Source: an uncultured Roseobacter sp.
GTDB taxonomy: Bacteria; Pseudomonadota; Alphaproteobacteria; Rhodobacterales; Rhodobacteraceae
Reading direction: 5' to 3'
Length of the DNA: 64,000 nucleotides
Assembly: GCF_947496515.1 (NCBI RefSeq)
Contig: NZ_CANMDB010000014.1
Span: forward strand, 36,885-100,884
Shown here one piece after another: positions 34,781-46,839 of this stretch (its first letter is position 1; every line of letters begins with the position of its first letter). A program made the translations under genes and the position numbers. The notes beneath the pieces are model-generated. The model was not told the DNA's origin, made no database searches, and was given only the letters and a program-made list of their open reading frames with translations.

Positions 34781-34799
34781 GTAGCAGGCTCTCTGCTAC
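34781..34799. repeat. perfect inverted repeat in the atp leader
   Basis: GTAGCAG and CTGCTAC form a perfect 7-bp stem with the 5-base loop GCTCT. There is no T-run, so it is not a terminator. It could be an operator or an RNA hairpin near the atp transcript start. Confidence 0.5.
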
Positions 34800-34820
34800 A
34801 TCACCGCTGATTTTGCCGAC

Positions 34821-34834
34821 TTGATTGACTTCAA
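34821..34834. promoter_or_regulatory. possible FNR/CRP-type box upstream of atpH
   Basis: TTGATTGACTTCAA differs at one position from the FNR consensus TTGAT-N4-ATCAA. It lies 68 bases before the atpH GTG. One imperfect 14-mer can occur by chance, so control by an FnrL-like regulator is only a suggestion. Confidence 0.35.
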
Positions 34835-34901
34835 GCCGCGCCAACACCCCGGTGACGCGATCCATTCGCATATCCGGCAAAAGACTATCGAAAGGGTGGA
34901 C

Positions 34902-35462
34902 GTGTCAGAACCAGCTTCGATTTCCACAAGTATTGCCGAGCGTTATGCGGCTGCCGTCTACGATCTGGCCAAGGATGGCAACTCGGTTGAGACGCTTGAA
35001 GCCGATCTGGGCGCGCTACAGACCGCGCTGAACGACAGCGAGGATTTCCGCGATCTTATCGCCTCGCCCATCTATTCGCGCAGTCAGCAACGGGATGCGA
35101 TCACCGCACTGGCCGCCAAGATGGAGCTGTCGCCAACTGTTGCCAACACGCTGGCCTTGATGGCGGACAAGCGGCGGCTTTTCGTGCTGCCACAGCTGAT
35201 CACCGCATTGCGCGAGATCATTGCCGATGCCAAGGGTGAGGTGGTGGCCGAGGTCGTCTCCGCCAAGGCGCTGACCGATGCGCAGGCCGACAAGCTTGCA
35301 AGCTCGCTGACAGCCTCCACCGGCAAAACCGTTTCACTGAACAAGACCGTTGATGAAAGCCTCATCGGTGGTCTGATCGTCAAAGTGGGTTCGCGCATGG
35401 TCGATACGTCGATCCGCGCGAAGCTGAACTCCCTCCAGAATGCAATGAAAGAGGTCGGATAA
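34902..35462 (+). CDS. atpH: ATP synthase F1 subunit delta
   Basis: A 186-residue peripheral-stalk subunit joining F1 to Fo subunit b. The N-terminal helical domain contains ISTSIAERYAAAVYDLAKD and DFRDLIASPIYSRSQQ, and the C-terminal part GGLIVKVGSRMVDTSIRAKL, all typical of the OSCP/delta family. The start is GTG at 34902; another GTG at 34896 overlaps the AAAGGG ribosome site and is unlikely. It is the first gene of atpHAGDC; the Fo genes (atpB, E, F) are not here, as is usual in alphaproteobacteria. Confidence 0.95.
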   Translation: MSEPASISTSIAERYAAAVYDLAKDGNSVETLEADLGALQTALNDSEDFRDLIASPIYSRSQQRDAITALAAKMELSPTVANTLALMADKRRLFVLPQLITALREIIADAKGEVVAEVVSAKALTDAQADKLASSLTASTGKTVSLNKTVDESLIGGLIVKVGSRMVDTSIRAKLNSLQNAMKEVG

Positions 35463-37001
35463 ATGGGTATCCAAGCTGCAGAGATTTCTGCGATCCTGAA
35501 AGACCAGATCAAGAACTTCGGCCAGGAAGCCGAAGTCGCCGAAGTGGGCCGCGTGCTCTCCGTTGGGGACGGTATCGCGCGCGTCTACGGTCTGGACAAC
35601 GTGCAAGCCGGTGAGATGGTCGAGTTTCCCGGCGGCATTCAGGGCATGGCGCTGAACCTCGAATCCGACAACGTCGGTGTGGTGATCTTTGGCTCCGACC
35701 GCGACATCAAGGAAGGCGACACCGTCAAGCGGACCAACGCCATCGTGGACGTGCCCATTGGGGACGAACTTCTGGGTCGTGTCGTAGACGGTCTGGGCAA
35801 TCCCATTGACGGAAAGGGCCCGATCAACGCCAGCAAGCGCGGTGTGGCGGACGTCAAGGCGCCGGGCATCATCCCGCGCAAATCGGTGCACGAGCCAATG
35901 GCGACCGGCCTCAAATCTGTGGACGCGATGATCCCGATCGGCCGTGGCCAGCGGGAGCTGATCATCGGTGACCGCCAGACCGGCAAGACCGCCGTGGCGC
36001 TCGACGCGATCCTGAACCAGAAATCCTATAACGATGCCGCGGGCGACGATGAGAGCAAGAAGCTCTATTGCATCTACGTGGCCATCGGCCAGAAACGGTC
36101 CACCGTGGCGCAGCTGGTCAAGAAGCTCGAAGAAACCGGTGCGATCGAGTACTCCATCGTCGTGGCTGCCACCGCGTCGGAGCCTGCGCCGATGCAGTTC
36201 CTCGCACCGTACTCCGCAACGGCGATGGCCGAGCATTTCCGCGACAATGGCCGCCACGCACTGATCATCTACGATGACCTTTCCAAACAGGCCGTGTCCT
36301 ACCGGCAGATGTCCCTGCTGCTGCGTCGCCCGCCGGGCCGCGAAGCCTATCCCGGCGACGTTTTCTACCTCCACTCCCGTCTGTTGGAGCGCTCCGCGAA
36401 ACTGGGTGACGATGCGGGCAACGGGTCGCTGACGGCCCTGCCGATCATCGAGACCCAAGGCGGCGACGTGTCGGCCTTTATCCCGACGAACGTGATCTCC
36501 ATCACCGACGGTCAGATCTTCCTTGAGACTGAACTTTTCTACCAAGGTATCCGCCCTGCGGTGAACACAGGTCTCTCGGTTTCCCGTGTGGGCTCTTCGG
36601 CGCAGACATCGGCCATGTCCTCCGTGGCGGGTCCGGTGAAGCTTTCGCTCGCCCAGTATCGCGAAATGGCGGCCTTTGCTCAGTTCGGCTCGGACCTTGA
36701 TGCCTCCACCCAGCAGTTGCTGGCCCGAGGCGCGCGTCTGACCGAACTGATGAAGCAGCCACAGTACTCGCCTCTGACCAATGCGGAGATCGTTTGCGTC
36801 ATCTTTGCGGGGACCAACGGGTTCCTCGACAAGGTCGACGTTAAGGATGTGGGCCGGTTCGAGACAGCGATGCTGCAGCACATGCGCTCCAAGCATCAGG
36901 ACATTCTCGACTGGATCACCAACGACGATCCCAAGATCAAGGGCGATGCCGCAGACAAGCTGAAAGCCGCGATCAGCGAATTCGCCTCTGACTTCGCGTA
37001 A
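35463..37001 (+). CDS. atpA: ATP synthase F1 subunit alpha
   Basis: A 512-residue non-catalytic nucleotide-binding subunit. The P-loop is [12 protein letters not shown] at about residues 169-180. The N-terminal beta-barrel and the conserved [16 protein letters not shown] are intact, and the arginine-finger region [17 protein letters not shown] is present near residue 360. The ATG immediately follows the atpH stop, with GAGGTCGGA just before it. Confidence 0.98.
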   Translation: MGIQAAEISAILKDQIKNFGQEAEVAEVGRVLSVGDGIARVYGLDNVQAGEMVEFPGGIQGMALNLESDNVGVVIFGSDRDIKEGDTVKRTNAIVDVPIGDELLGRVVDGLGNPIDGKGPINASKRGVADVKAPGIIPRKSVHEPMATGLKSVDAMIPIGRGQRELIIGDRQTGKTAVALDAILNQKSYNDAAGDDESKKLYCIYVAIGQKRSTVAQLVKKLEETGAIEYSIVVAATASEPAPMQFLAPYSATAMAEHFRDNGRHALIIYDDLSKQAVSYRQMSLLLRRPPGREAYPGDVFYLHSRLLERSAKLGDDAGNGSLTALPIIETQGGDVSAFIPTNVISITDGQIFLETELFYQGIRPAVNTGLSVSRVGSSAQTSAMSSVAGPVKLSLAQYREMAAFAQFGSDLDASTQQLLARGARLTELMKQPQYSPLTNAEIVCVIFAGTNGFLDKVDVKDVGRFETAMLQHMRSKHQDILDWITNDDPKIKGDAADKLKAAISEFASDFA

Positions 37002-37012
37002 GGGGTCCGCAG

Positions 37013-39332
<2,320 letters not shown>

Positions 39333-39342
39333 GGAGGTCTGA

Positions 39343-39759
39343 ATGGCTGACACGACACAATTCGATCTGGTCTCGCCCGAGCGGCGCCTTGCCTCCGCGC
39401 AGGTGACCGCCGTGCAGATCCCGGGGGCCGACGGCGACATGACGGCGATGGCAGGCCATGCGCCGACCATCACGACACTGCGCCCCGGTGTGCTGAGCGC
39501 GGAAGGCTCAGACGGCACCACGGAGTATCTGGTCACAGGCGGGTTTGCCGAGATCAGTGCGGACGGTATCACCGTTCTGGCCGAACGGGCGATGCCCAAG
39601 AGCGAAGTCTCGGCCGAGCAGATGGATGCACTGATCAAGGAAGCCGAGGATGCGCTCAACACGGCAAAGGAGACCTTTGTCAACGAGCCCGGGCCTGTGG
39701 ATGACGCGGCGAAACTGCTGGCCGATATGGTTGCGGTCGGGGATCAGATCCGCGTCTGA
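39343..39759 (+). CDS. atpC: ATP synthase F1 subunit epsilon
   Basis: A 138-residue rotor subunit. The N-terminal beta-sandwich reads [20 protein letters not shown] and [19 protein letters not shown]; the last 50 residues form the two-helix part that can inhibit ATP hydrolysis. It is the last gene of atpHAGDC, and a terminator follows 23 bases after its stop. Confidence 0.95.
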   Translation: MADTTQFDLVSPERRLASAQVTAVQIPGADGDMTAMAGHAPTITTLRPGVLSAEGSDGTTEYLVTGGFAEISADGITVLAERAMPKSEVSAEQMDALIKEAEDALNTAKETFVNEPGPVDDAAKLLADMVAVGDQIRV

Positions 39760-39782
39760 TTTCTCATGAGAAGACGGATGAG

Positions 39783-39813
39783 AAAGGCCTCGCACGACGC
39801 GGGGCCTTTTTCA
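39783..39813 (+). terminator. atp operon terminator
   Basis: An 11-bp stem AAAGGCCTCGC / GCGGGGCCTTT (one T-G pair) with a 5-base loop runs into a T-rich tail. It ends the F1 operon. Confidence 0.88.
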
Positions 39814-40367
39814 TTTCAAGGCGAGCCGGGCGCTATCGGAAGTGGATCACCGATTTTTGGGCCATGTCAGGGCCCGGCGATCGCGCTGGATGTGAACGTC
39901 GGTCATGTTGGCGGCGTTTTTAGTATGTCGCCGGACCCGCTGCCAGATAATTGCAACCCCCCGGATCTAGACCGAACAGGGTATTGGGTGTGACGGCGCA
40001 GGAGCTGTTCTGAAGGGGGCAAACGCACAAAAGTCGTCGCGTTCCCGTCCGTCGCTGCAGGGAACTCAGCGACCTTTGGTAATAGCAGCGGCGTGCGAGG
40101 TGTTTTCCGGTTCAATTTGCGGCATCTGTCATACAGCGATCTCACGGGCTCCGGTCTCAGCGCGGACCTCGGGAGACGTGCTCTGGCGATACGGCGAGAG
40201 ACAGCGTGACATCGCCATCTGCAACCAGATCCGACAGATGATTGGTGCAGCGGTTGAACATCTGGTGGCGCAGGTATTCCTCTGGACGAGCTGCGTCTCA
40301 GTGCTGATGGCAGCTATGGCCAAACTCCTGCGCGCAACGCAGTGCCAACGTGCTGCTGGTCTGAAAG
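39814..40367. other. stretch without clear gene between atpC and prs
   Basis: About 550 bases with no convincing gene. The longest frames look like chance products. One minus-strand frame (40261 down to 40157) of 34 codons, beginning MFNRCTNHLSDLVADGDVTL, reads like real protein and stays open a further dozen codons upstream without a start; it lacks a well-placed ribosome site. It may be a remnant or an unannotated small gene. Confidence 0.45.
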
Positions 40368-41387
40368 CTACTCCGCCGCGTAGGTGCCGTCGTAGATGGG
40401 GCTGAGGGTTTCCGCCTCGAAAAGGGATGAGACGGATGTCCCGCTCCAGATGTTCAGAATAGCCTGTGCAAAGACCGGCGCTGTGGGAACTACACGGATA
40501 TTGGGGGCTTTCTGAACCGCCTCCGTTGGCGCGATCGAATCCGTCACCACCAGCGACTTCATCACAGAGTTGGTGACCCGCCCCACGGCGGGACCCGACA
40601 ACACGCCATGGGTAATGTAGGAGTGAACTTCCTTGGCGCCGTTTTCAAGCAGCACCTCCGCGGCCTTGCAGAGCGTACCGGCGGTATCACAGATATCATC
40701 CACAATCAGGCAGGTTTTCCCCTTCACATCCCCGATCACTGTCATTTCTGCGATCTCGCCCGGTTTTTCCCGTCGCTTGTCCACAATTGCCAGTGGTGAG
40801 TTGATCCGCTTTGCAAGCTCTCGCGCCCGCGCCACACCGCCCACGTCTGGCGATACGACCATGAGCTCTCCCATCCGGTCCTTAAAGGCGGTCTGGATAT
40901 CCAGCGCAAAGATCGGCGACGCGTAAAGGTTGTCCACGGGAATATCAAAGAAGCCCTGGATCTGAGCTGCGTGCAGATCCATCGTCAACACCCGTTCGAT
41001 GCCTGTGCCCATCAGCATGTTGGCCACCAGCTTGGCGGTGATGGGCGTGCGGGCCTTGGTACGCCGATCTTGCCGGGCGTAGCCGAAGTAGGGCAGGACC
41101 GCCGTCACCCGCGCGGCCGAGGACCGGCGCAAGGCATCGGCCATGATCAGCAGTTCCATCAGGTTGTCATTAGCCGGATTCGATGTGGATTGCAGGATGA
41201 ACATGTCCTCGCCCCGCACATTCTCGAACACTTCGACAAAGATTTCGCCGTCGTTGAACCGCTCCACCCGCGCATCGACAAGTCCGACCTGTTTGCCCCG
41301 GTGCAGCGACATGCGTCGCGCAATCGCATTGGCAAGCGGCAGGTTGGAATTGCCGGTGATCAGTTTCGGTTCTTGAATTTGGGGCAT
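40368..41387 (-). CDS. prs: ribose-phosphate pyrophosphokinase
   Basis: A 339-residue enzyme making PRPP from ribose 5-phosphate and ATP for purine, pyrimidine, histidine and tryptophan synthesis. The flexible-loop residues are in [17 protein letters not shown], and the PRPP-binding signature is [32 protein letters not shown] and [20 protein letters not shown] are also conserved. The start [13 protein letters not shown] is chosen; an ATG three codons upstream touches the GGGAA ribosome site. It is divergent from the isomerase gene, with 113 bases between. Confidence 0.96.
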   Translation of the reverse strand: MPQIQEPKLITGNSNLPLANAIARRMSLHRGKQVGLVDARVERFNDGEIFVEVFENVRGEDMFILQSTSNPANDNLMELLIMADALRRSSAARVTAVLPYFGYARQDRRTKARTPITAKLVANMLMGTGIERVLTMDLHAAQIQGFFDIPVDNLYASPIFALDIQTAFKDRMGELMVVSPDVGGVARARELAKRINSPLAIVDKRREKPGEIAEMTVIGDVKGKTCLIVDDICDTAGTLCKAAEVLLENGAKEVHSYITHGVLSGPAVGRVTNSVMKSLVVTDSIAPTEAVQKAPNIRVVPTAPVFAQAILNIWSGTSVSSLFEAETLSPIYDGTYAAE

Positions 41388-41500
41388 GTAGGGCATTTCC
41401 CGGATGGTGGCAGTGGTTGCCTGCGGCAGATTCGCGGCGTTGACTTCACCTACCACGGCCTTACCAATCGGCAAAGAACACATCCCCAAAGGAATGCCCA

Positions 41501-42100
41501 ATGGCTCATATCGATCTCTATTTCTCGACCCTCTCGCCCTACGTCTATCTAGCAGGCACCCGGGCGGAGGCTGTCGCCGCAAAACACGGTGCAACGATCG
41601 CCTACAAGCCTTTGGACATTATGGCACTTTTTGCCCGAACGGGCGGAACCGCGCCCAAGGATCGCCACCCGTCGCGCATAGAGTACCGAGCCGAGGAACT
41701 GCCGCGTCAAGCGCGTAAACTGGGGATGCCCCTCAATCTCAAACCAGCGCACTGGCCGACCAATGGCGCACCAGCATCATACGCTTTTATCGCGGCACAG
41801 GCCGCAGGTGGGGGTGATCTCGGGGTGTTGATGCACGCGATCGGTCGCGCGACCTGGGCGGAAGAGAAGGACATTGCCGAAGATGACGTGATCAAAGCGT
41901 GTCTCACAGAGGCGGGCTTCGATCCGGGTCTGGCTGACAGTGGCCTGCTGGCCGGTGCGGAGACCTACGCCGCCAATCTCGAAGAAGCGGTCGTGCGGGG
42001 CGTGTTCGGTACGCCCTTTTACATAACCGATGACGGTGCGCGGTTCTGGGGGCAGGACCGGATCGAGGATCTTGATACTCATCTGTCCGAGGCAGGGTGA
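41501..42100 (+). CDS. 2-hydroxychromene-2-carboxylate isomerase-like (DsbA-fold) protein
   Basis: A 199-residue protein with the thioredoxin/kappa-class glutathione transferase fold. The N-terminal [15 protein letters not shown] holds the catalytic Ser of this family (in SPYVYL), and [28 protein letters not shown] is the conserved end. The named enzyme acts in naphthalene breakdown; most chromosomal members have other, glutathione-dependent roles, so the substrate is unknown. Its stop overlaps the GTG of the hydrolase gene by 4 bases. Confidence 0.88.
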   Translation: MAHIDLYFSTLSPYVYLAGTRAEAVAAKHGATIAYKPLDIMALFARTGGTAPKDRHPSRIEYRAEELPRQARKLGMPLNLKPAHWPTNGAPASYAFIAAQAAGGGDLGVLMHAIGRATWAEEKDIAEDDVIKACLTEAGFDPGLADSGLLAGAETYAANLEEAVVRGVFGTPFYITDDGARFWGQDRIEDLDTHLSEAG

Positions 42101-42885
42101 AAACTCACTCCCGCAGCTTTGGTCATGGTTCGCGGCAGGCATTGGCGATCCACTGCGCCTTGGCGCATTCGGGTGTCTGGCATGGGCTCGCCGCGGTGCT
42201 CGGGGATCAACTGACGCTGCACGCCATTGATCTGCCAGGGCACGGGCGCAGCGATGACTGGGACGGGCAGACCGATCTGTGCAGGCTATCAACCCAGGCC
42301 GCTCTGACCCGGATGACCGAGCCAATGGATGTAGTGGGTCATTCCTTCGGTGCGGTGATCGCGCTGCGTGTGGCGGCCGAGCGTCCTGCTCTGGTGCGAA
42401 GCCTGACGCTCATCGAGCCTGTGTTTTTCGCCGCGGCTGCGCGTGACGCACCCGACCGAATGGCAGCCTATGAAGCACTTGCCACACCTTGTTTTGATGC
42501 CCTTGAGCGCGGCGAGCCAGTCGTTGCGACGCGGGCTTTCAACCGCATGTGGGGCGATGGGACAGAGTGGCAGGACATTCCCCCGGCGACACGAGATTAT
42601 CTGGTGGATCGGATTCACTTGGTACAAGGTCAGGCACCCGGGATTGTGCATGACAATGCCGGTCTATTGGCACCCGATATCTTGCCGAAAGCGAACATGC
42701 CTTGCCTGATGATCCAGGGATCTGAGGCCCCGGATATCATTTATGCGATAGTGGACAGTCTTTGTACTAGATTGCCCAATGTCCGCCGCGTTTGCATTGA
42801 TGGCGCAGGACATATGGCGCCGCTCACCCACGCGGAAGCGGTTGCCAAAGAGATGCGCGCGTTACTCAAAATGACTGAGGAATAG
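42097..42885 (+). CDS. alpha/beta hydrolase
   Basis: A 262-residue alpha/beta-hydrolase. The nucleophile elbow is VVGHSFGAVIALRVA with Ser near residue 83. The oxyanion region is LAHSGVWHGLAAVL, and GAGHMAPLTHAEA supplies the catalytic His near residue 242. DLPGHGRSDDW is also typical. The start is GTG at 42097, coupled by 4 bases to the isomerase gene, so the two probably act on one compound class. The 3' end overlaps the convergent ltaE gene by 24 bases. Confidence 0.87.
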   Translation: MKTHSRSFGHGSRQALAIHCALAHSGVWHGLAAVLGDQLTLHAIDLPGHGRSDDWDGQTDLCRLSTQAALTRMTEPMDVVGHSFGAVIALRVAAERPALVRSLTLIEPVFFAAAARDAPDRMAAYEALATPCFDALERGEPVVATRAFNRMWGDGTEWQDIPPATRDYLVDRIHLVQGQAPGIVHDNAGLLAPDILPKANMPCLMIQGSEAPDIIYAIVDSLCTRLPNVRRVCIDGAGHMAPLTHAEAVAKEMRALLKMTEE

Positions 42886-43902
42886 CTCGATCTGATCACG
42901 GGTGATTGACCAGTCGCAGACGAGCCGCGCGGAAAGCGGTGTGTCTGGATCCTCTCCCTCCAATTTGCCTTCCCAGATGTAATAGCTTGCTCCGGCATCG
43001 TGGAGCCTTTGATGAATGCGTCGGGCAAAGCTTGCAAATATCATATTTGCCTGAGGTGCATGCAAGAACTGCGCACCGCGCTCAGCCAATCCTTTCGCCA
43101 AAAAATCTGCATTTTCATTCGCTTGCCGTGCGGTCTTGATCCAAGTGTCTGCCTCCAGATAACCGGTCATCTGGGCTGCGAGGTACCGGTGTTTGGAGAA
43201 AAGATGCCCCGCGCGCTTGCGCCGCAGCTCAAATTCCCAGGCGTTTGCAGGATCGAACAGGACGACCGCCTCAACACCAAGGCACCCGTTCTTGGTTCCG
43301 CCTAAACTCACCACATCGACGCCGGATTTCCAAGTCATCTCGGCGGGCGAACAGCCCAGTGCCACCAGCGCATTGGCAAAGCGCGCGCCGTCCAGATGGA
43401 CCGGTAGCCCGAAGGATTTCGCCACGTCTGCAAGGGCGCGCAACTCCGCGAGCGAATACACCCCGCCTCGCTCCGTGACCTGCGTGATTGACACCGGGCC
43501 TCGTTGCGGACCGTGCACACCACGGGTCTGCTCGGCGTCGATCCGCGCGTGAAGTGCCGGTGCGGTCATCCTGTGGCCACCCGGGACGAGGCTCAGTTTT
43601 GCGCCCGCACTAAAGAACTCCGGCGCGTTGCATTCGTCCTCGTGAATATGTGCCACATCGCTGCAAAAGACCGTCTGCCACGGCTGGCAGTAACACGCCA
43701 GTGCGAGCGCGTTGGCAGCGGTTCCCGTGCTCACCAGAAAGACCTCTGCTTCCGGTGCCTCAAAGATCTCGCGGATCTGCGCGCGCACCTGCACCATGGG
43801 GGCATCTGCTCCGTAGGGCATCATATGACCTGCGTTGGCCTCGGCAAGATGCCGTATCACGTTAGGGTGTGCGGGGCCTGCGTTATCTGATGCGAGAAAC
43901 AT
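42862..43902 (-). CDS. ltaE: low-specificity L-threonine aldolase
   Basis: A 346-residue PLP enzyme that cleaves L-threonine or allo-threonine to glycine and acetaldehyde. The N-terminal FLASDNAGPAHPNV replaces the usual FxSDNxAGxHP. The PLP Lys is in VVSLGGTKNGCLG near residue 204, and HLDGARFANALVALG carries the cofactor-binding Asp. The gene ends inside the hydrolase gene (24-base convergent overlap), and its start lies 20 bases inside the cysteine-cluster gene upstream. Confidence 0.93.
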   Translation of the reverse strand: MFLASDNAGPAHPNVIRHLAEANAGHMMPYGADAPMVQVRAQIREIFEAPEAEVFLVSTGTAANALALACYCQPWQTVFCSDVAHIHEDECNAPEFFSAGAKLSLVPGGHRMTAPALHARIDAEQTRGVHGPQRGPVSITQVTERGGVYSLAELRALADVAKSFGLPVHLDGARFANALVALGCSPAEMTWKSGVDVVSLGGTKNGCLGVEAVVLFDPANAWEFELRRKRAGHLFSKHRYLAAQMTGYLEADTWIKTARQANENADFLAKGLAERGAQFLHAPQANMIFASFARRIHQRLHDAGASYYIWEGKLEGEDPDTPLSARLVCDWSITRDQIELFLSHFE

Positions 43903-44371
43903 CCACCGGTTCCTCTATGATGTGTTCTTCCCACTCTTCTTCGGGCACGTCGAATTCGCTCAGCGTCCAGCCTTGAACCGATACGCCCGCATCATGGACG
44001 GACTGGGCCGTCCCAGTGATCAGCGGGTGCCAGTCGGGCAGCGGCGCGCCTTGCCAGAGTAACCGGTAGGCGCAGGTCGTGGGCATCCAGTAGGCGTGCG
44101 TGTCCAGATTGTCGGGCTTCAGCACAATGCAATCGGGCACGAACTGGTGCCGGTTTTCGTAATGCGCGCAGCGGCAGGTGCCATCGTCCAGCAACCGGCA
44201 GGCGATGCGGGTCAGGGCAACCGCGCCGCTGTCTTCATCCTCCAGCTTGTTGAGACAGCATTTGCCGCAGCCGTCGCAGAGCGCTTCCCATTCGGCTGTG
44301 CTCATCTGGTGCAGCGATTTGCGCTCCCAGAACCGCGGCGTCAGCCCCTTGCGTGCAATGAGGTCGTTCAC
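43883..44371 (-). CDS. UPF0260 (YcgN) family cysteine-cluster protein
   Basis: A 162-residue cytoplasmic protein of unknown function. The signature is LCDGCGKCCLNKLED (residues 32-46), plus ACRLLDDGTCRCAHY and a further Cys in PDCIVL; the CxxCxxCC pattern with later Cys suggests bound zinc or an iron-sulfur cluster. The N-terminus RFWERKSLHQMSTAEWEALC matches the YcgN family. The start overlaps the ribF stop by 4 bases, and its end overlaps ltaE by 20, so three genes are packed together. Confidence 0.9.
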   Translation of the reverse strand: MNDLIARKGLTPRFWERKSLHQMSTAEWEALCDGCGKCCLNKLEDEDSGAVALTRIACRLLDDGTCRCAHYENRHQFVPDCIVLKPDNLDTHAYWMPTTCAYRLLWQGAPLPDWHPLITGTAQSVHDAGVSVQGWTLSEFDVPEEEWEEHIIEEPVDVSRIR

Positions 44372-45300
44372 AACGCAGCCAAAATGCGGCGGGCTTCGAG
44401 ACTGTCGGCATCCATCTGGGTGATCAGCGCGTCGAGGCTGTCGAAATTCTCCTCTCCGCGCAGATGGTCCACGAGCCCCACCGACAGGGCCGTCCCGTAA
44501 AGATCCCCTTTGAAGTCAAAGATATAGGTCTCCAGATTGGGCCGGTTCTCGCCAAACATCGGTCGCACACCCAGAGATGCGACACCATGGTAACTGCCCT
44601 GATGCGTTCCTTCGCGCACATCGACCAGAACCGCGTAGACGCCGAACGCAGGCGGATGCAGCCCGTCGATGGACATATTCGCCGTTGGATACCCCAACTC
44701 GCGTCCGCGCTGTTCGCCGCTGATGACCGGACCTTCGATCCGGTGCCAGTGACCCAGCATTTCGGCGGCCGTACGCGGATCGCCATCGCTCAGCGCTTGT
44801 CGGATCGCGGTAGAGGAAACCGTGCGCTCCGCATGCGCGACAAGCGGTGTGACCGTGACGCCGAACCCCATTCGTATACCAAAATCCTGTAGATGTTCTG
44901 CGGTACCCGCCCGGCCCTTGCCGAAACAGAAATCTGCGCCAACAACCACATGCCGCAAACCAAAGCCGTCTGCGATCACATCTTGCGCAAAGGCCTCCGG
45001 CGTCAGGGCCGCGAGGGCTGCGGTAAAATTCAATTCATAGAGGCGTTTAACCCCGAGCTTTTCCAGCCGGCTGGCACGGGCTGCCGCGCCCATCAGCCGA
45101 AAGGCCGGCGCCGTAGGTGCGAAGTATTGCCGGGGATGCGGTTCAAACGTGAGGATGCCCAGAGGCGCATCGGGGGCCGCGGCGCGCGCGATATCGATGA
45201 CGGCCTGATGGCCAAGGTGCACACCATCGAAGTTACCGATGGCAGCACTCGCGCCGCGGTCTTCAGGTGCAACAAATTGGTAGTCGCGGATGATCTTCAT
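44368..45300 (-). CDS. ribF: bifunctional riboflavin kinase / FAD synthetase
   Basis: A 310-residue enzyme that converts riboflavin to FMN and FMN to FAD. The N-terminal nucleotidyltransferase part has AAIGNFDGVHLGHQAVI and TVSSTAIRQAL. The C-terminal flavokinase part has RELGYPTANMSI, YHGVASLGVRPMFGENRPN and ETYIFDFKGDLYG. Both parts are complete. It overlaps the cysteine-cluster gene by 4 bases. No FMN riboswitch was recognised upstream. Confidence 0.96.
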   Translation of the reverse strand: MKIIRDYQFVAPEDRGASAAIGNFDGVHLGHQAVIDIARAAAPDAPLGILTFEPHPRQYFAPTAPAFRLMGAAARASRLEKLGVKRLYELNFTAALAALTPEAFAQDVIADGFGLRHVVVGADFCFGKGRAGTAEHLQDFGIRMGFGVTVTPLVAHAERTVSSTAIRQALSDGDPRTAAEMLGHWHRIEGPVISGEQRGRELGYPTANMSIDGLHPPAFGVYAVLVDVREGTHQGSYHGVASLGVRPMFGENRPNLETYIFDFKGDLYGTALSVGLVDHLRGEENFDSLDALITQMDADSLEARRILAAL

Positions 45301-45371
45301 CCGCCCTGCCTAGCCGCCCGCCATGCGCTGCGCAAGCGTCTCGCGTCAGCACTCCGACCCTGTTCGGGCGA

Positions 45372-45815
45372 TCAGTCGAACTTGCGCGACGGCGCCATCA
45401 CCGTGGCCTCACCCACCAGCACATTTTTACCGTCAACGGCACAGTGGCAGTCGAGCTTCACGCGTCGCTTGCCCAAGTCAATGTCGATCACGCGCACCTC
45501 TGCGTGGACCATATCACCGGGGCGTACCGGGGCCAGAAACTTCAGCGATTGGCCCATGTAAACGGTGCCATGGCCGGGCAACTGCTCGCCAATCACCGCC
45601 GAGATCAAGCCCGCCGTCAGCATGCCATGTGCGATCCGACCCTGAAAAATCGTGTCGCGGGCATAGTCATCATCCAGATGGACGGGGTTCCGGTCGGTGG
45701 AGATCTGGGCAAACATCTCGATATCGTCGTCGGTGACAACCTTCCGGAGCGAGCGCGTCATGCCCATTTCGATGTCTTCGATGCAGATGGTGCCGCGGGG
45801 CATATTATCCAGCAT
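45372..45815 (-). CDS. MaoC family (R)-specific enoyl-CoA hydratase-like protein
   Basis: A 147-residue hot-dog-fold protein. The hydratase 2 motif is DRNPVHLDDDYARDTIFQG with Asp and His at catalytic positions, followed by RIAHGMLTAGLISAVIG. Such PhaJ-type hydratases turn crotonyl-type CoA esters into (R)-3-hydroxyacyl-CoA, which may feed polyhydroxyalkanoate; phaAB lie 26 kb away, so the link is only possible. The start follows GGAGA with 7 bases between. It is upstream of ribF, 71 bases away. Confidence 0.88.
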   Translation of the reverse strand: MLDNMPRGTICIEDIEMGMTRSLRKVVTDDDIEMFAQISTDRNPVHLDDDYARDTIFQGRIAHGMLTAGLISAVIGEQLPGHGTVYMGQSLKFLAPVRPGDMVHAEVRVIDIDLGKRRVKLDCHCAVDGKNVLVGEATVMAPSRKFD

Positions 45816-45902
45816 GACGATTCTCCGAGTAATTATCTAATCATGCGCGTGTATACATTGAAATTTTGTTACTTTGCAACTGCAGAATGCGATCCGTGCT
45901 CT

Positions 45903-46775
45903 TTATCGTAGAAATCCGATGGTGAACGTGGGGCTCGACATTTCGTGTTGAAGGTAGCTGGCCAGGGCGCCCGGATCAGGCTGAACCTCGGTTTGGGTCT
46001 CTGCGGCCGCCAAGCCACCGGAAATAAAAAGCGAATCCAGATCTTCACCCATTGCCCCTGCGATATCTGTCAGCACCCCGTCACCGATGGCCAGAATGCG
46101 GTTGTCGGGTACATCGCGACCCAAGGCGGCCAGCCGGCGGCGGGCCAGATCGTAGATCGGGGGATGCGGCTTGCCGAAATAGAGGCTCTCCCCCCCCATC
46201 TCGCCATAAAGCTGTGCCAGCGCGCCTGCACACCACTCGCGCTGCTCGCCGCGGTCCACGATGATGTCTGGGTTTGCGCAGAGCAGTTTCAACCCACGCT
46301 GCTTGGCCATCAGAAATTCCGGCCGCATCACGGACGGGTCGGCTAGCGGATCCCGGGGGCCGGTGCAGACAATGCCCTCGGCCTCCTCCAGCGGTACCGG
46401 CTGGATGTCGACCGGATCCTCCACCACGCCGATGGGTTCGAAAAACCGTTCATCCCCGGGATAGCCGATGTGCCAGACTTTCCTGCCAACGACCCCGCGG
46501 AACATGGCTGATCTGGCGCTGTCGCCCGAGGTGGCAATGGTGTCCCAGCAGTTTTCGGGCACGCCGAAGCTTGTGAGCTGTTTTTCCACACCCGCGCGCG
46601 GCCGGGGTGAGTTGGTGACCAGCACGACAGCCCCGCCGCTTGTGCGGTAGTGCTGCAACGCCGCAACGGCGTCGGGCAGCGCGCTGACACCGTTGTGCAG
46701 GCACCCCCAGAGATCGACGAAAAGCGCGTCGTATTGCGCAGCGACATCTATCAGATGCGTGATGATCCGGGTCAT
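45903..46775 (-). CDS. HAD-superfamily IIA sugar-phosphate-type phosphatase (TIGR01459-like)
   Basis: A 290-residue HAD hydrolase of the NagD-related type. The first motif is ALFVDLWGCLHNGVSALPDA, with Trp-Gly where common HADs have DxDG, a mark of the small TIGR01459 subgroup. Motif II is VVLVTNSPRPR and motif IV ILAIGDGVLTDIAGAMG. The cap follows motif II, as in class IIA. Substrate unknown. The gene is 64 bases downstream of ppaC on the same strand. Confidence 0.87.
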   Translation of the reverse strand: MTRIITHLIDVAAQYDALFVDLWGCLHNGVSALPDAVAALQHYRTSGGAVVLVTNSPRPRAGVEKQLTSFGVPENCWDTIATSGDSARSAMFRGVVGRKVWHIGYPGDERFFEPIGVVEDPVDIQPVPLEEAEGIVCTGPRDPLADPSVMRPEFLMAKQRGLKLLCANPDIIVDRGEQREWCAGALAQLYGEMGGESLYFGKPHPPIYDLARRRLAALGRDVPDNRILAIGDGVLTDIAGAMGEDLDSLFISGGLAAAETQTEVQPDPGALASYLQHEMSSPTFTIGFLR

Positions 46776-46839
46776 GGGCGTGCGCTCCTGTCTGCCGCCA
46801 CCCGCATCCTGTAGGGTCGACGGCGGGGTATGTCTGCGA

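Larger units (their letters stand above)
34589..34901. other. intergenic leader of the F1 operon
   Basis: A 313-base stretch with no gene. It holds the transcription start region of atpHAGDC, including a perfect short inverted repeat (34781-34799) and an FNR-type half-palindrome (34821-34834). The first half is A+T-richer than the flanks. No confident -35/-10 pair could be picked. Confidence 0.6.
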
